Source: an uncultured Nitrosomonadales bacterium (lineage in GTDB: Bacteria; Pseudomonadota; Gammaproteobacteria; Burkholderiales; Gallionellaceae). Taken from it: a stretch of DNA of 64,000 nt. Of this stretch, positions 7,802 to 16,018 are shown in pieces. The notes beneath the pieces were generated by a model, which was not told where the DNA came from, did not search any database, and saw nothing but the letters and a program-made list of their open reading frames with translations. The stretch covers positions 1 through 64,000 of the forward strand of contig CAISHO010000010.1 of assembly GCA_903885165.1 (NCBI GenBank). Direction: 5' to 3'. How positions within the stretch are numbered: the first letter of the stretch is position 1; the number at the start of each line of letters is the position of its first letter. The translations under genes and the position numbers were made by a program.

Positions 7802-9772
7802 TTATGCATCGGTTTGATGCAGGCGTTTTTCGGCTACTTCCAGTTCGTCCGGCAATCCCAGCAATACTAATACGTCGCCCGCCTGCAATATCATGTCCTC
7901 ACTGGGTTGTGCGCCGTGTACGTTGTAGCGGCGCACCGCCTTGACTTCGATATTCAGTGTGTCGAGTTCGACCTCTCCCAGACGACGACCGACAAAGGGC
8001 GAATCCTCTTTGATGAGCGTGTTCAAAAAGCGCGGCTGCATGTCGTCGCTGATTCTGATGTCGTCTTGTGAGGGCAGGTAACCGCTGAACATCGTATAGC
8101 GGCGGGCGCGATTGGTCTGGACGTGGTGCACCACACGGTTGAGCGGCACGCCTGCCATCAGCAGCGCATGGGAGGCCAGCATCACGCTGCCCTCCAGTAC
8201 CTCCGCGACGACTTCTGCAGCGCCTGCGTTTTTCAATATTTCGACATTGGAGTCATCGTTGGCACGCACCACCACCGGCAGATCGGGGCGCAGCTCTTTG
8301 ACGTGGCGCAAGATGCTCAGCGCCGAATGTTTGTCTTTGTAAGTGATCACCAGCACTTTTGCGCGCATCAGCCCCGCTGCGATCAATACTTCTCGTTTGC
8401 CGGCATCGCCATACACCACGCTTTTACGCGCGGCGGAGGCTTCCCTTACTCGATGCGAATCCAGATCCAGCGCGATAAAGTTGAGCTTCTCGTCTTCTAA
8501 GATGCTGGCTAGTTTTTGCCCGCTGCGCCCGTAGCCGCAAAGAATCACATGGCGGGTGGTGGCCATGCTTTTGATGGCGATCTGGTGCATCTGCAAGGCG
8601 CGGTTGGTCCATTCATCGGAGGAAAAACGCCGGCTGATGGCCTCTCCATATTGAATCAAAAAAGGTGCAGTCAGCATGGAGAGCAACATGGCGGCCAGTG
8701 TGATTTGCAGCATTTCGCCGTGGATTAGATTCGCCTCGTCCGCTAAGGTCAGCAGCACGAAACCGAATTCGCCGGCTTGCGCCAGACCTATCCCGCTGCG
8801 CCACGCGACGCCCATGTTGCCCTCAAAGGCGCGGGCCAGCAGTGCCAGCAGCAGGATTTTGAGCAGAATAAGGGCTGCGAGGGCGATCAGTATCCAGCCG
8901 AAGTCGGCCGCCACATCCGCCAGATTGAGCTTCATGCCTATGGTGACGAAAAACAGACCCAGCAATACGTCACGGAATGGTTTGATGTCTTCTTCCACCT
9001 GATAGCGATACTCGGTTTCGGAAATCAGCATGCCAGCGACAAAAGCGCCCAGCGCCAGTGAGAGTCCAGCCGATTCCGTCAAATAGGCTAATCCCAGTGT
9101 GATAAACAGCACGTTGAGGGAAAATAGCTCTGAGGATTTTTGGCTGGCGACGATGTGAAACCAGCGGCGCATGATGCGCTGGCCGAACACCAGTAAAATC
9201 AGCAGGACGACTGCGGCCTTGAGCATCGCCAGTCCCAGTGTGGCGGATAAGTTGCCCTGATCTGAGGCTAGTGCCGGGATGATGATCAGGAGGGGGACGA
9301 CGGCCAGATCCTGAAACAGCAATACGCCCATCATTTGCTGCCCATAGGGGAGATTGATTTCGGCGCGTTCGACCAGCATTTTGCTGACGATCGCGGTGGA
9401 TGACATGGCCAGCACGCCGCCTAATGCAAGCCCTGCGCGCCAGTCCAGACCGTAAGCCCATGCCGCACTCATCACTAGCAGGATGCTGACCAGAACTTGC
9501 GCGCTGCCCAAACCAAATACCGTGCGCTTCATGGCTTTGAGCCGGGTCAGACTAAATTCCAGTCCGATGCTGAACATCAAAAACACGACACCAAATTCGG
9601 CGAGGTGGCGGGTGCTCGGTGCATCCGGTATCCAGCCAAAGGCATGCGGGCCGATCAATATGCCGACGGCGAGATAGCCCAACATCACCGGCAAACGCAG
9701 GATGCGGCAAATGACTACCACCATGACGGCGGAGGCGAGCAAAATAAGTACGGGGGATAGTGAGTTGTCCAT
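7802..9772 (-). CDS. Kef-type monovalent cation/proton antiporter (CPA2) with RCK domains
   Basis: 656 residues from the ATG at 9772; a TTG-led frame extends to 9844 but adds residues foreign to the family. Residues 1 to about 390 hold some 12 membrane helices of the CPA2 exchanger fold, with L-G-Y-L-A-V-G-I-L-I-G-P near the N-terminus and the ion-site segment F-Q-D-L-A-V-V-P. A TrkA-N/RCK nucleotide-binding domain follows (VILCGYGRSGQKLA, GxGxxG), then a TrkA-C domain at the end. Kef/YbaL-type proteins extrude potassium in exchange for protons. No kefF/kefG partner is adjacent, so glutathione gating is not implied. It is convergent with the DUF3124 gene. Confidence 0.92.
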   Translation of the reverse strand: MDNSLSPVLILLASAVMVVVICRILRLPVMLGYLAVGILIGPHAFGWIPDAPSTRHLAEFGVVFLMFSIGLEFSLTRLKAMKRTVFGLGSAQVLVSILLVMSAAWAYGLDWRAGLALGGVLAMSSTAIVSKMLVERAEINLPYGQQMMGVLLFQDLAVVPLLIIIPALASDQGNLSATLGLAMLKAAVVLLILLVFGQRIMRRWFHIVASQKSSELFSLNVLFITLGLAYLTESAGLSLALGAFVAGMLISETEYRYQVEEDIKPFRDVLLGLFFVTIGMKLNLADVAADFGWILIALAALILLKILLLALLARAFEGNMGVAWRSGIGLAQAGEFGFVLLTLADEANLIHGEMLQITLAAMLLSMLTAPFLIQYGEAISRRFSSDEWTNRALQMHQIAIKSMATTRHVILCGYGRSGQKLASILEDEKLNFIALDLDSHRVREASAARKSVVYGDAGKREVLIAAGLMRAKVLVITYKDKHSALSILRHVKELRPDLPVVVRANDDSNVEILKNAGAAEVVAEVLEGSVMLASHALLMAGVPLNRVVHHVQTNRARRYTMFSGYLPSQDDIRISDDMQPRFLNTLIKEDSPFVGRRLGEVELDTLNIEVKAVRRYNVHGAQPSEDMILQAGDVLVLLGLPDELEVAEKRLHQTDA

Positions 9773-10249
9773 CTGATCTGGTGCGGAATAGGCGCTCCCT
9801 GATAATGCCGTACAAACGCACAGTTTGCAAAAAAAATACGCCAAGGCAGGTAAACGCGAGTTTTATGTTAAGCAAAACCAGTCATATCGTAGTGTCGGCT
9901 TGAGGCAGAATTACGAGGCATTGCAGTCAGTACATCCACTTCCTTTTTTATACTCAGGCGCGATTGATCTGAGAGGGAGGTGGGCGATGGAAGAGCCAGG
10001 CGTGCTGTTCCGTCAATATGCGGCGAGCAAAATGTCCGAATGGCCTCAATTTCTATGGCGCGAACTGGGTATTCTGGTCATCGGGGGTTGGCGAACTGGA
10101 CATGGGTTTTATTCGTGCTTGGTAGTGCTTCATTGTCGCAAGTGGTGCCGCCGTCTTCGGATTGTCAGGCTGAACGATGGTTTGACGTCGCGGCTGTCTC
10201 AGTGGCAGCCGCGTCGGTGAGGGTATCGGCCCCTTGTTTACCTTTATCG
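9773..10249. other. 477-bp gap without a convincing gene
   Basis: Lies upstream of the Kef antiporter and downstream of the glycosyltransferase, both on the minus strand. Open frames exist (for example a plus-strand frame at 9825-10220), but they show no domain, and their basic, tryptophan-rich composition looks non-coding or decayed. A perfect 8-bp inverted repeat, CGCGGCTG / CAGCCGCG, with a 9-base loop is at 10189-10213, without a T-run on either side. It could hold a small RNA or a degraded gene. I cannot support either. Confidence 0.4.
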
Positions 10250-11473
10250 CTATGTAGGTAAATCGTATGATTTTTTCAATAAGCTGATTTTATTGGTTTT
10301 ATTGAATTTCTCGACGGGTTTAAATGTGTTTATAACAGCGCTGTAAAACTCTGCCATGCGTTCAGCCTGACGACTGGCAGACCATTCTCGCGCATACTCT
10401 CGACCCAAATCGCCCAGTGAGTTGCGCGCCTCGCCATCGGTCAGCATGCGGATGATTTTGCCGGAGAAGTCGGCGAGTTCTTCTTTGGCAATCCAGACGC
10501 CTGCGCCGTTTTTTAACACATCCAGCGTGCCCAGTTCTGCGGTCGATACTACCGGTGTCCCTTGCGCCATGGCTTCCAACAAGACCAATCCCTGCGTTTC
10601 TGTTCGGGAAGCGAAGATAAAGATATCAGCCGCACGGTAACAGTCGTTGAGTTCGGTCTGTCGCTCCAGATAGCCAATGAACTGGACATTGTCATTCAGT
10701 CCCAGTATTTTTGCTTCCTGTTCGAGTGCGGTGCGAGCTGGGCCTTCGCCGGCGATAATAAACAGTATATCGGGAATTTCTTTTTTGACGCAGGCCGCAG
10801 CCTTGAGCAGAAAGCCGATATTTTTCTCATGCGCCACACGACCCAGAAACAGCAGTACCGGCCTGTCCTGAGCGATGCCCCGTTTTTCGCGAAAAGCGGC
10901 ACGGTTCCCTGGGGTAAACCTTGCTGTCTCTATGCCCGTTGGAATGACCTGCATCGGTGTGGTGATGCCATAGTCTTTTAAGACTTGAAGCATGGGGTTG
11001 GATGGTACGACCATGCCATTCAGGCTGTTGCCTTGATGACGCGAGAAGCGACGTGCTGCCAGACGCATCAGTTTTCTGGGAACGAGCGGAATGTAATGAT
11101 AAAGATATTCTTCAAAAAAAGTGTGATAGGTCTCAACGCAGGGGATGCCCAGTAGTCTAGCCATCTTCACGCCCAGATAATGCGCCACGAACGGCGTTTG
11201 TATGTGGATCAAGTCATAGCGCTCCTGGCGCAACCGCTTCAAATGTTGCATCGCTGCGCCATAGCGCATAAAGCGATCCTCCGGGTCCATCGGGATGTTG
11301 CGTGCCGGGATGCGTACGATGTCCGACTCATCGGCACTTGTGGTCAGGTATTCTGGAGCGATCAGATGAACAGTGTGGCCTTGTGCGCGCAACTCATGGC
11401 GAAAGGTTTGCATCGAGGTGGATACGCCGTTAACGCGCGGGAAATAGACATCCGAGATAAACAGAATTTTCAT
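10250..11473 (-). CDS. Glycosyltransferase family 4 (GT-B fold)
   Basis: 407 residues. The N-terminal half begins KILFISDVYFPRVNGVSTSM, the glycine-rich donor-domain entry of GT4 enzymes. The C-terminal half has FLGRVAHEKN and the E-x7-E motif in TETQGLVLLEAM. Closest in style to diacylglycerol glucosyl/mannosyltransferases, so a membrane glycolipid or cell-surface glycan product is plausible, but donor and acceptor cannot be fixed. It starts 17 bases after the LpxH2-like gene, with a strong AAGGAG site, so the two form an operon. This pairing of a GT4 enzyme with a calcineurin-like phosphatase supports a lipid or envelope role. Confidence 0.88.
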   Translation of the reverse strand: MKILFISDVYFPRVNGVSTSMQTFRHELRAQGHTVHLIAPEYLTTSADESDIVRIPARNIPMDPEDRFMRYGAAMQHLKRLRQERYDLIHIQTPFVAHYLGVKMARLLGIPCVETYHTFFEEYLYHYIPLVPRKLMRLAARRFSRHQGNSLNGMVVPSNPMLQVLKDYGITTPMQVIPTGIETARFTPGNRAAFREKRGIAQDRPVLLFLGRVAHEKNIGFLLKAAACVKKEIPDILFIIAGEGPARTALEQEAKILGLNDNVQFIGYLERQTELNDCYRAADIFIFASRTETQGLVLLEAMAQGTPVVSTAELGTLDVLKNGAGVWIAKEELADFSGKIIRMLTDGEARNSLGDLGREYAREWSASRQAERMAEFYSAVINTFKPVEKFNKTNKISLLKKSYDLPT

Positions 11474-11490
11474 GGTGTTCTCCTTGTATT

Positions 11491-12261
11491 TTAAGGTCGC
11501 AGCGCGAGCGCAGTAGAAGGTTTGTTCCAGTGGATTAACTCCATACGACCGTCCATGTGCTCAACGATGGCGGTGCAGCTGTCTACCCAGTCTCCGCAGT
11601 TGATGTAGCTCAGCCCATCGACTTCCTTGATCATCGGCCAGTGGATATGGCCACATATAGCACCATCCAATCCCAAATCTTTGGCGTGGCGGATGACGGA
11701 ATCTTCAAAGTCGAAGATGAAATTGAGTGCAGTCTTGATTTTTCGTTTGGCGTAACCGGCCAGAGACCAGTAGCCGGGGCGTCGGAGCGTGCGTCTTAGC
11801 CAGGACAGGTAGATATTCAGTCGCACCAGCAGGTTGTAGGCCATATCGCCCAGGATGGCTACCCAACGATGATGCAGGGTGACCTGATCAAACTCATCGC
11901 CGTGGATTAGCAGGTAGCGACGTCCGTCGGCTGCGGTGTGGATGTGGTCAGATACCACCATGACGTTGCCGAAGGAGGTGCCGATATATTCGCGTATCGC
12001 CTCATCGTGATTGCCTGGAATGAAATAGACTTTTTTGCCGTGACGTGCGCGCCGCAGCATCTTCTGTACGAAAGTGTTTTGTTCAGGTGTCCAATATACG
12101 CTGCCACGACTCATCGCCCAAAGATCGACGATATCGCCTAGCAAAAAAACCTGTTCAGAGTCGTACGCTTTAAGAAACTCAAGAAGTTGAGCAGCCTGGC
12201 AGGCTTTTGTTCCCAGATGGATATCGGACAGGAAAATTGAGCGTACTTGTTTCGTTTCCAT
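11491..12261 (-). CDS. UDP-2,3-diacylglucosamine diphosphatase-like metallophosphatase (LpxH2 type)
   Basis: 256 residues from the ATG at 12261; a further ATG at 12333 would add 24 residues not expected in the family. Calcineurin-like motifs occur in order: SDIHLG, GDIVD, PGNHD, HGDEFD and GHIHWP, giving the two-metal site of this superfamily. The spacing and the aromatic and basic middle region (LSWLRRTLRRPGYWSL) match LpxH2-type proteins, which resemble the lipid A enzyme LpxH but are often additional copies. The substrate is therefore likely a UDP-sugar or lipid pyrophosphate at the inner membrane. First gene of the operon with the GT4 enzyme. Confidence 0.85.
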   Translation of the reverse strand: METKQVRSIFLSDIHLGTKACQAAQLLEFLKAYDSEQVFLLGDIVDLWAMSRGSVYWTPEQNTFVQKMLRRARHGKKVYFIPGNHDEAIREYIGTSFGNVMVVSDHIHTAADGRRYLLIHGDEFDQVTLHHRWVAILGDMAYNLLVRLNIYLSWLRRTLRRPGYWSLAGYAKRKIKTALNFIFDFEDSVIRHAKDLGLDGAICGHIHWPMIKEVDGLSYINCGDWVDSCTAIVEHMDGRMELIHWNKPSTALALRP

Positions 12262-12500
12262 ATCTGCGCTGCGGTCCGCAGTGTGGCCGGTAAGGAAAGA
12301 GGGTGCAGGAGCATTTTTGGATGTATTCACCATGCAGTCAGAATCTCATGCCAATATTTCCAAATGGTTACAAAATTATTGCCGTTGGATTAAATATGAC
12401 GCGGTCTATAGGGATGAAAAACGGATTTCGGGTACGGGATTTAATATGATTGTCATCAAGCGGGTATATATTAGCGGGAAGATAATCTCCGTATGACGCA

Positions 12501-12875
12501 ATGAATATAAACTTTAAACGCTACTTGCCGCCCCGACTGGATTCCGCTTTGAGCGTGTTGCTCGTTGGGCTCATGATAGGGATGAGTTTTAACAGCGAAT
12601 CAGGTTCATTGGCGGATACGGCTCAAGCGAAGCTGCATAATGATACGCATGTCTCAGTTAACCGATCCGGGCAGTTAAAACTGGAGGGGCGTGCTATTTC
12701 GATGGATGAATTGCCGCGTTTGCTCAAAGTGCTGAATGTGGATGGTGCGGCGGTTGTGGTTCTTGGCAGCGACAAGGAGGTCTCTCCCGAAAAGTTGACT
12801 GAAGTGCTCGATACGATTAAGTCTGCAGGGATTAACGTGGTCACGGTGGCTTTTTTGCAGTCAGACGCGGGTTAA
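12501..12875 (+). CDS. ExbD/TolR-like protein, orphan
   Basis: 124 residues with one N-terminal membrane helix (about 15-33) and a periplasmic domain. The domain resembles ExbD/TolR: V-S-V-N-R-S-G-Q-L at the start, then a helix, V-V-V-L-G-S-D-K-E-V, and I-K-S-A-G-I-N-V-V-T at the end. Family members use the proton gradient with ExbB/TolQ to energise TonB or TolA. An Asp precedes the helix (RLDSALS), roughly where the essential proton-carrying Asp sits, but the helix is otherwise unlike ExbD. No exbB or tonB gene is adjacent. It could be a degenerate or specialised copy. Confidence 0.65.
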   Translation: MNINFKRYLPPRLDSALSVLLVGLMIGMSFNSESGSLADTAQAKLHNDTHVSVNRSGQLKLEGRAISMDELPRLLKVLNVDGAAVVVLGSDKEVSPEKLTEVLDTIKSAGINVVTVAFLQSDAG

Positions 12876-12882
12876 ATAAGAA

Positions 12883-12970
12883 TCAGTCGTCGTTTCCAGC
12901 AAACAGAAAGCAGTTACCTTCGCACATGGCGTCACGGATCTCCAGATTGGCGCCATCCAATGTGCCGTAT
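12883..12970 (-). pseudogene. Relic of glycogen phosphorylase
   Basis: Read on the minus strand, a frame ending at the TGA at 12883-12885 encodes GTLDGANLEIRDAM and then CEGNCFLFAGND. GTLDGAN-x-E-I, followed by (G)E-x-N-x-F-x-F, is a signature segment of the C-terminal domain of alpha-glucan phosphorylases (GlgP/MalP). It has no start, no upstream homology beyond about 12970, and a premature stop, so it is a fragment. The rest of the gene is not visible on either side. It marks a deletion or rearrangement between the ExbD-like gene and the esterase. Confidence 0.55.
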
Positions 12971-13132
12971 GTCTGAATCATAAATATGTTGATGACGATA
13001 CGCTGTGCTCTTTCCGGACCGGAAATAATCGCATGGTTTCATGTTGTTGTAGATTCCCATTGTCCTCCTGCCATGAACTGCGTTATTTTGCTGCTTATTG
13101 GCGAAAGCTGGGACTTTGGCGAAATAGCAAAA

Positions 13133-14152
13133 ATGACCTTCCAAAATAATTCAAACAACGTCATTCCTGAATTGCCCGAATTTAAGGGCTGCAGTGCGTT
13201 CACCCACGACTACCCTTTTGATCCGTCTTATGGAATGATTTTGCAACAACTTCTGGCGATCGTACCGCCCGAACCGCCAGACGATTTCGCCGCCTTCTGG
13301 AAGCAGCGCTATGAAGCGGCGCTGACTACTGCGCCACAACCGCACATTGAGCCCAATGGCAGCAACATGGGTGGGTACGTCGTACACGACCTTAGCTACA
13401 CCTCAACGGGGGGTGTTGAAATTGGCGGGTGGCTACTGATACCCGCAGACGGCAAGGTCAGTCGTGGTCTGGTAATCGGGCATGGCTATGGCGGACGTGA
13501 TGCACCAGACGAACCTCTGGCCATGACTGAAACGGCAATTCTGTTCCCCTGTTTTCGGGGGATGGGACGCAGTCCGATGGGAAATGTCTCGCAGGAGCCG
13601 TATTACCATGTACTACACGATATTCAGGACAGGAATCACTATATCCTGGGTGGTTGCGTGGATGATCTTTGGCTGGCCGTGTCAGTGCTTTTGGCGCTGT
13701 TCCCGCAAGTTAGCGGTCGAGTCGGTTTTTCAGGCATCAGTTTCGCTGGTGGCATAGGGTCGCTAGCGGCAGCGTGGGACAGCCGCATTCAACGCCTGCA
13801 CCTTCATGTGCCCACCTTCGGTCATCATGCACTGCGCCTGACTCTTCCCTGTGTGGGTAGCGGCGAGTCAGTGCGCGATTTTCAACGTCAGCATGATTTT
13901 AACCTGATGGAAACATTGGCCTATTATGATGCGGCTGCAGCAGCAAGTTTTTTGCGCATTCCGACGCTGGTGGCCGCAGCATTGTTTGATCCGGCAGTCC
14001 CTCCACCCGGGCAGTTCGCTATTTACAACGCGATTCCGGAAAATTTGCGGCATCTGTTTTTGCTAGAAGCCGGTCACTTCGACTACCCGCGTCAGCAACA
14101 GCAAATAGATGAAATGAATCATGAGCTTGCCAGATTCCTTATGGAGCTCTAA
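13133..14152 (+). CDS. Acetyl-xylan esterase / cephalosporin-C deacetylase-like alpha/beta-hydrolase
   Basis: 339 residues from the ATG at 13133; the open frame reaches back to 12986 but overlaps the phosphorylase relic. The order of motifs is that of the AXE1 family: GGVEIGGWLLIP, oxyanion region GHGYGGRD, nucleophile G-I-S-F-A-G-G (Ser), an Asp in ALFDPAVPPP, and His in EAGHFDYP. Such enzymes remove acetyl or similar short acyl groups from sugars. No signal peptide, so it probably acts in the cytoplasm on imported or intracellular substrates. It is followed 23 bases later by a second hydrolase, so the pair is likely one operon. The physiological substrate is unknown. Confidence 0.82.
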   Translation: MTFQNNSNNVIPELPEFKGCSAFTHDYPFDPSYGMILQQLLAIVPPEPPDDFAAFWKQRYEAALTTAPQPHIEPNGSNMGGYVVHDLSYTSTGGVEIGGWLLIPADGKVSRGLVIGHGYGGRDAPDEPLAMTETAILFPCFRGMGRSPMGNVSQEPYYHVLHDIQDRNHYILGGCVDDLWLAVSVLLALFPQVSGRVGFSGISFAGGIGSLAAAWDSRIQRLHLHVPTFGHHALRLTLPCVGSGESVRDFQRQHDFNLMETLAYYDAAAAASFLRIPTLVAAALFDPAVPPPGQFAIYNAIPENLRHLFLLEAGHFDYPRQQQQIDEMNHELARFLMEL

Positions 14153-14175
14153 ACAACAGGAGAAGGGCGACGACA

Positions 14176-14904
14176 ATGCATCGTGAATATCACCGCTGGT
14201 TCAGTTCCCGCCTGGGTCGCGATATGGAATTGCTGGTATTCGGTCACGCGGGCGCCAAGGTGCTGGTTTTTCCGACCCGCGACGGTCGCTTTCACGAATA
14301 CGAAGATTTGCGCATTGTTCACAGCCTAGCGGACAAAATTGAAGCTGGACAGATGCAGCTCTGGTGCCTAGATAACATGGCTATGGAGACTTTCTATTGC
14401 TTCTGGCGCCAGCCGGCGGATCGCATTCACCGGCACATTCAGTATGAAGAATACATCCTCAACGAGGTGATGCCACTGATGAGTCAGAAAAACGCTCATC
14501 CTTGCACGATCGCACACGGATGTAGCCTGGGCGCTTATCTTGCCAGTAATATGGCCTTCCGCTACCCTCAGTTTTTCCAGAAACTCGTTGCCTTTTCAGG
14601 ACGTTACGACCTGACCCTGAACGTGGAATCCTTCCACGACCTGCTCAATGGCTATTACGACGAAAATGTCTATTTCCACACTCCCAGCCATTTTATGTCC
14701 AACCTGCAGTGCGAGTGGCGTCTAGAACACCTGCGTCGCATGGACATCATCATGGTGATCGGCTCGGACGACCCATTTTTGAACAATAACCTTCATTTGG
14801 GCGAAATTCTGCACGCACGGGGTGTCGCGCATCAAATTCACGTCTGGGAGGGGCGTGCCCATCGCGGACACTACTGGCGTCGGATGGCACCGTTGTATGT
14901 ATAA
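14176..14904 (+). CDS. Esterase/lipase superfamily protein (COG4947-like)
   Basis: 242 residues. Alpha/beta-hydrolase related to esterase D: N-terminal HREYHRWFSSRLGRDMELLV, then V-L-V-F-P-T-R-D-G. The nucleophile elbow is G-C-S-L-G-A-Y (Ser), with an Asp in G-S-D-D-P-F and a His in RAHRGHYW completing a likely triad. The family is widespread but of unknown substrate. AGGAG stands just ahead of the start, at 14159-14163, 12 bases before the ATG. It is paired with the AXE1-like esterase upstream, suggesting sequential deacylation or work on related substrates. No signal peptide. Confidence 0.8.
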   Translation: MHREYHRWFSSRLGRDMELLVFGHAGAKVLVFPTRDGRFHEYEDLRIVHSLADKIEAGQMQLWCLDNMAMETFYCFWRQPADRIHRHIQYEEYILNEVMPLMSQKNAHPCTIAHGCSLGAYLASNMAFRYPQFFQKLVAFSGRYDLTLNVESFHDLLNGYYDENVYFHTPSHFMSNLQCEWRLEHLRRMDIIMVIGSDDPFLNNNLHLGEILHARGVAHQIHVWEGRAHRGHYWRRMAPLYV

Positions 14905-15032
14905 CCGCTTGTCCAACTGGTGTCAGCTGAAATTCAGTGAACCTCGATACGCTAAAGAGCAAGCGGGTATTTTTGGCTTATGCCTCGTGCTTTTTCACAT
15001 TTCTGTCACATAAAGTGTTTACGCTGCTTGGT

Positions 15033-15740
15033 ATGCCTAAGTATGAGAACAATGAACGAATGGTCTTTTTTGACGCCGATGGTACAACCATAGACGCGTT
15101 TCATGCTATTGAGCTGGCTTTTTTACACCACGGAATGGATATTGGTGACATCGATCGCTTCCAGAAACGCCGAAAACTGTTCAAGTTTCTTGGTGGACTT
15201 CGTGAGTTTCCCAGTAATTTACGTCAGCAGTTCGGTAAGCAAAGTCGCAAACGGTTGCTGGAAACGCTGACCGGGGTATACCGAGAGGAAGCCAATTTGT
15301 ATCCCGGTATTGCAGCAATGCTGCGTACGCTATTAGACGCCCCTGACATCAGAGTGGGACTGGTAACACGCAATGTAACAAACGAACCTGAAGAAACATT
15401 GCGATGTCTTTTTCTGCGTCACGACATCGATATTGACAAGTTCGATTACTTTGCCTGCATTCCGCTTGCGGAAAACAAGAGCATGCACCTGAAAAAGGCA
15501 AGGCAGTCTTTTGCCATAAACCCGGCGAGATCTTACGCTTGCGGGGACGAATACAGCGACTATCTCGCTGCCATTAATGCCGGCGCGCACCCTTTTGTTG
15601 TGTCATACGGCTTCGAGAGCAGTACGCGGCTGATCAATAAATTCTGTATTCCTGACGAACTTATTTCAACGTCGCCAGCGGAATTGATCGATCGTCTGGG
15701 AAATGCCTTGAGTCTTGATGCACAAGGTTCTGCCAGTTAG
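15033..15740 (+). CDS. HAD-superfamily hydrolase
   Basis: 235 residues from the ATG at 15033; a GTG at 14937 or an ATG at 15060 are alternatives, and none has a strong ribosome site. HAD motif I is FFDADGT (nucleophile Asp), motif II is VTRN, motif III is the Lys in A-E-N-K-S, and motif IV is YACGDEYSDYLAA. A helical cap lies between motifs I and II. This is the phosphoglycolate-phosphatase-like subgroup, probably a small-molecule phosphatase in the cytoplasm. It starts about 130 bases after the second esterase and ends before a bidirectional terminator. Confidence 0.85.
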   Translation: MPKYENNERMVFFDADGTTIDAFHAIELAFLHHGMDIGDIDRFQKRRKLFKFLGGLREFPSNLRQQFGKQSRKRLLETLTGVYREEANLYPGIAAMLRTLLDAPDIRVGLVTRNVTNEPEETLRCLFLRHDIDIDKFDYFACIPLAENKSMHLKKARQSFAINPARSYACGDEYSDYLAAINAGAHPFVVSYGFESSTRLINKFCIPDELISTSPAELIDRLGNALSLDAQGSAS

Positions 15741-15802
15741 CAATTAGTGATTCAATAAATCATTGAGACAGTGTCTGCAATGAATTTTATTTTCGGGGGG
15801 CA

Positions 15803-15835
15803 TAAAAAAGGCGCGATGAGCGCGCCATTTTTATT
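15803..15835 (+). terminator. Rho-independent terminator, probably bidirectional
   Basis: GGCGCG (15810-15815), a 5-base loop, CGCGCC (15821-15826), with an A-run before and a T-run after (ATTTTTATT). It can end transcription from the HAD gene and, on the other strand, from the pst operon. Confidence 0.8.
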
Positions 15836-15851
15836 GTTACTTCACTATCGA

Positions 15852-15875
15852 TTAACCAAAGCGGCCAGTAATGTA
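15852..15875 (-). pseudogene. Extra pstB 3' end, copy A
   Basis: On the minus strand, these 24 bases encode Tyr-Ile-Thr-Gly-Arg-Phe-Gly-stop, identical to the last seven residues of PstB at 16035-16058. Six of 24 bases differ from the real end, all synonymous (for example ACT against ACA for Thr). The codon just before the Tyr is a stop, so homology begins sharply there. See the finding on repeated pstB ends. Confidence 0.75.
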
Positions 15876-15924
15876 TTAGCTCGGCCAATATTTGATTATT
15901 TGTTTCGCTGCTATATCGGTCAGA

Positions 15925-15948
15925 TTAACCGAATCTGCCCGTGATGTA
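15925..15948 (-). pseudogene. Extra pstB 3' end, copy B
   Basis: A second copy of the Tyr-Ile-Thr-Gly-Arg-Phe-Gly-stop coding segment on the minus strand. It differs from the real pstB end at seven bases and from copy A at five, again all synonymous (Arg is AGA here, CGC in A, CGT in pstB). Residues before the Tyr are Ser-His instead of Glu-Asp. It lies 73 bases from copy A and 110 bases from the real end. Confidence 0.75.
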
Positions 15949-15988
15949 GTGGCTTCGACAGATGCGCTGCGCGCAAGTATCTTTGACG

Positions 15989-16009
15989 CTGCAAGCCAGT
16001 GGCTTGCAG
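15989..16009. repeat. Perfect 9-bp inverted repeat (hairpin)
   Basis: CTGCAAGCC, loop AGT, GGCTTGCAG. No T-run follows on either strand, so it is not a standard terminator. It lies between copy B and the true pstB stop. Confidence 0.6.
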
Positions 16010-16018
16010 TCTCCGCCG

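Noticed and set aside
9825-10220. 131-codon plus-strand frame upstream of the antiporter
   Set aside because: Runs into the antiporter leader, has no domain and an atypical composition.
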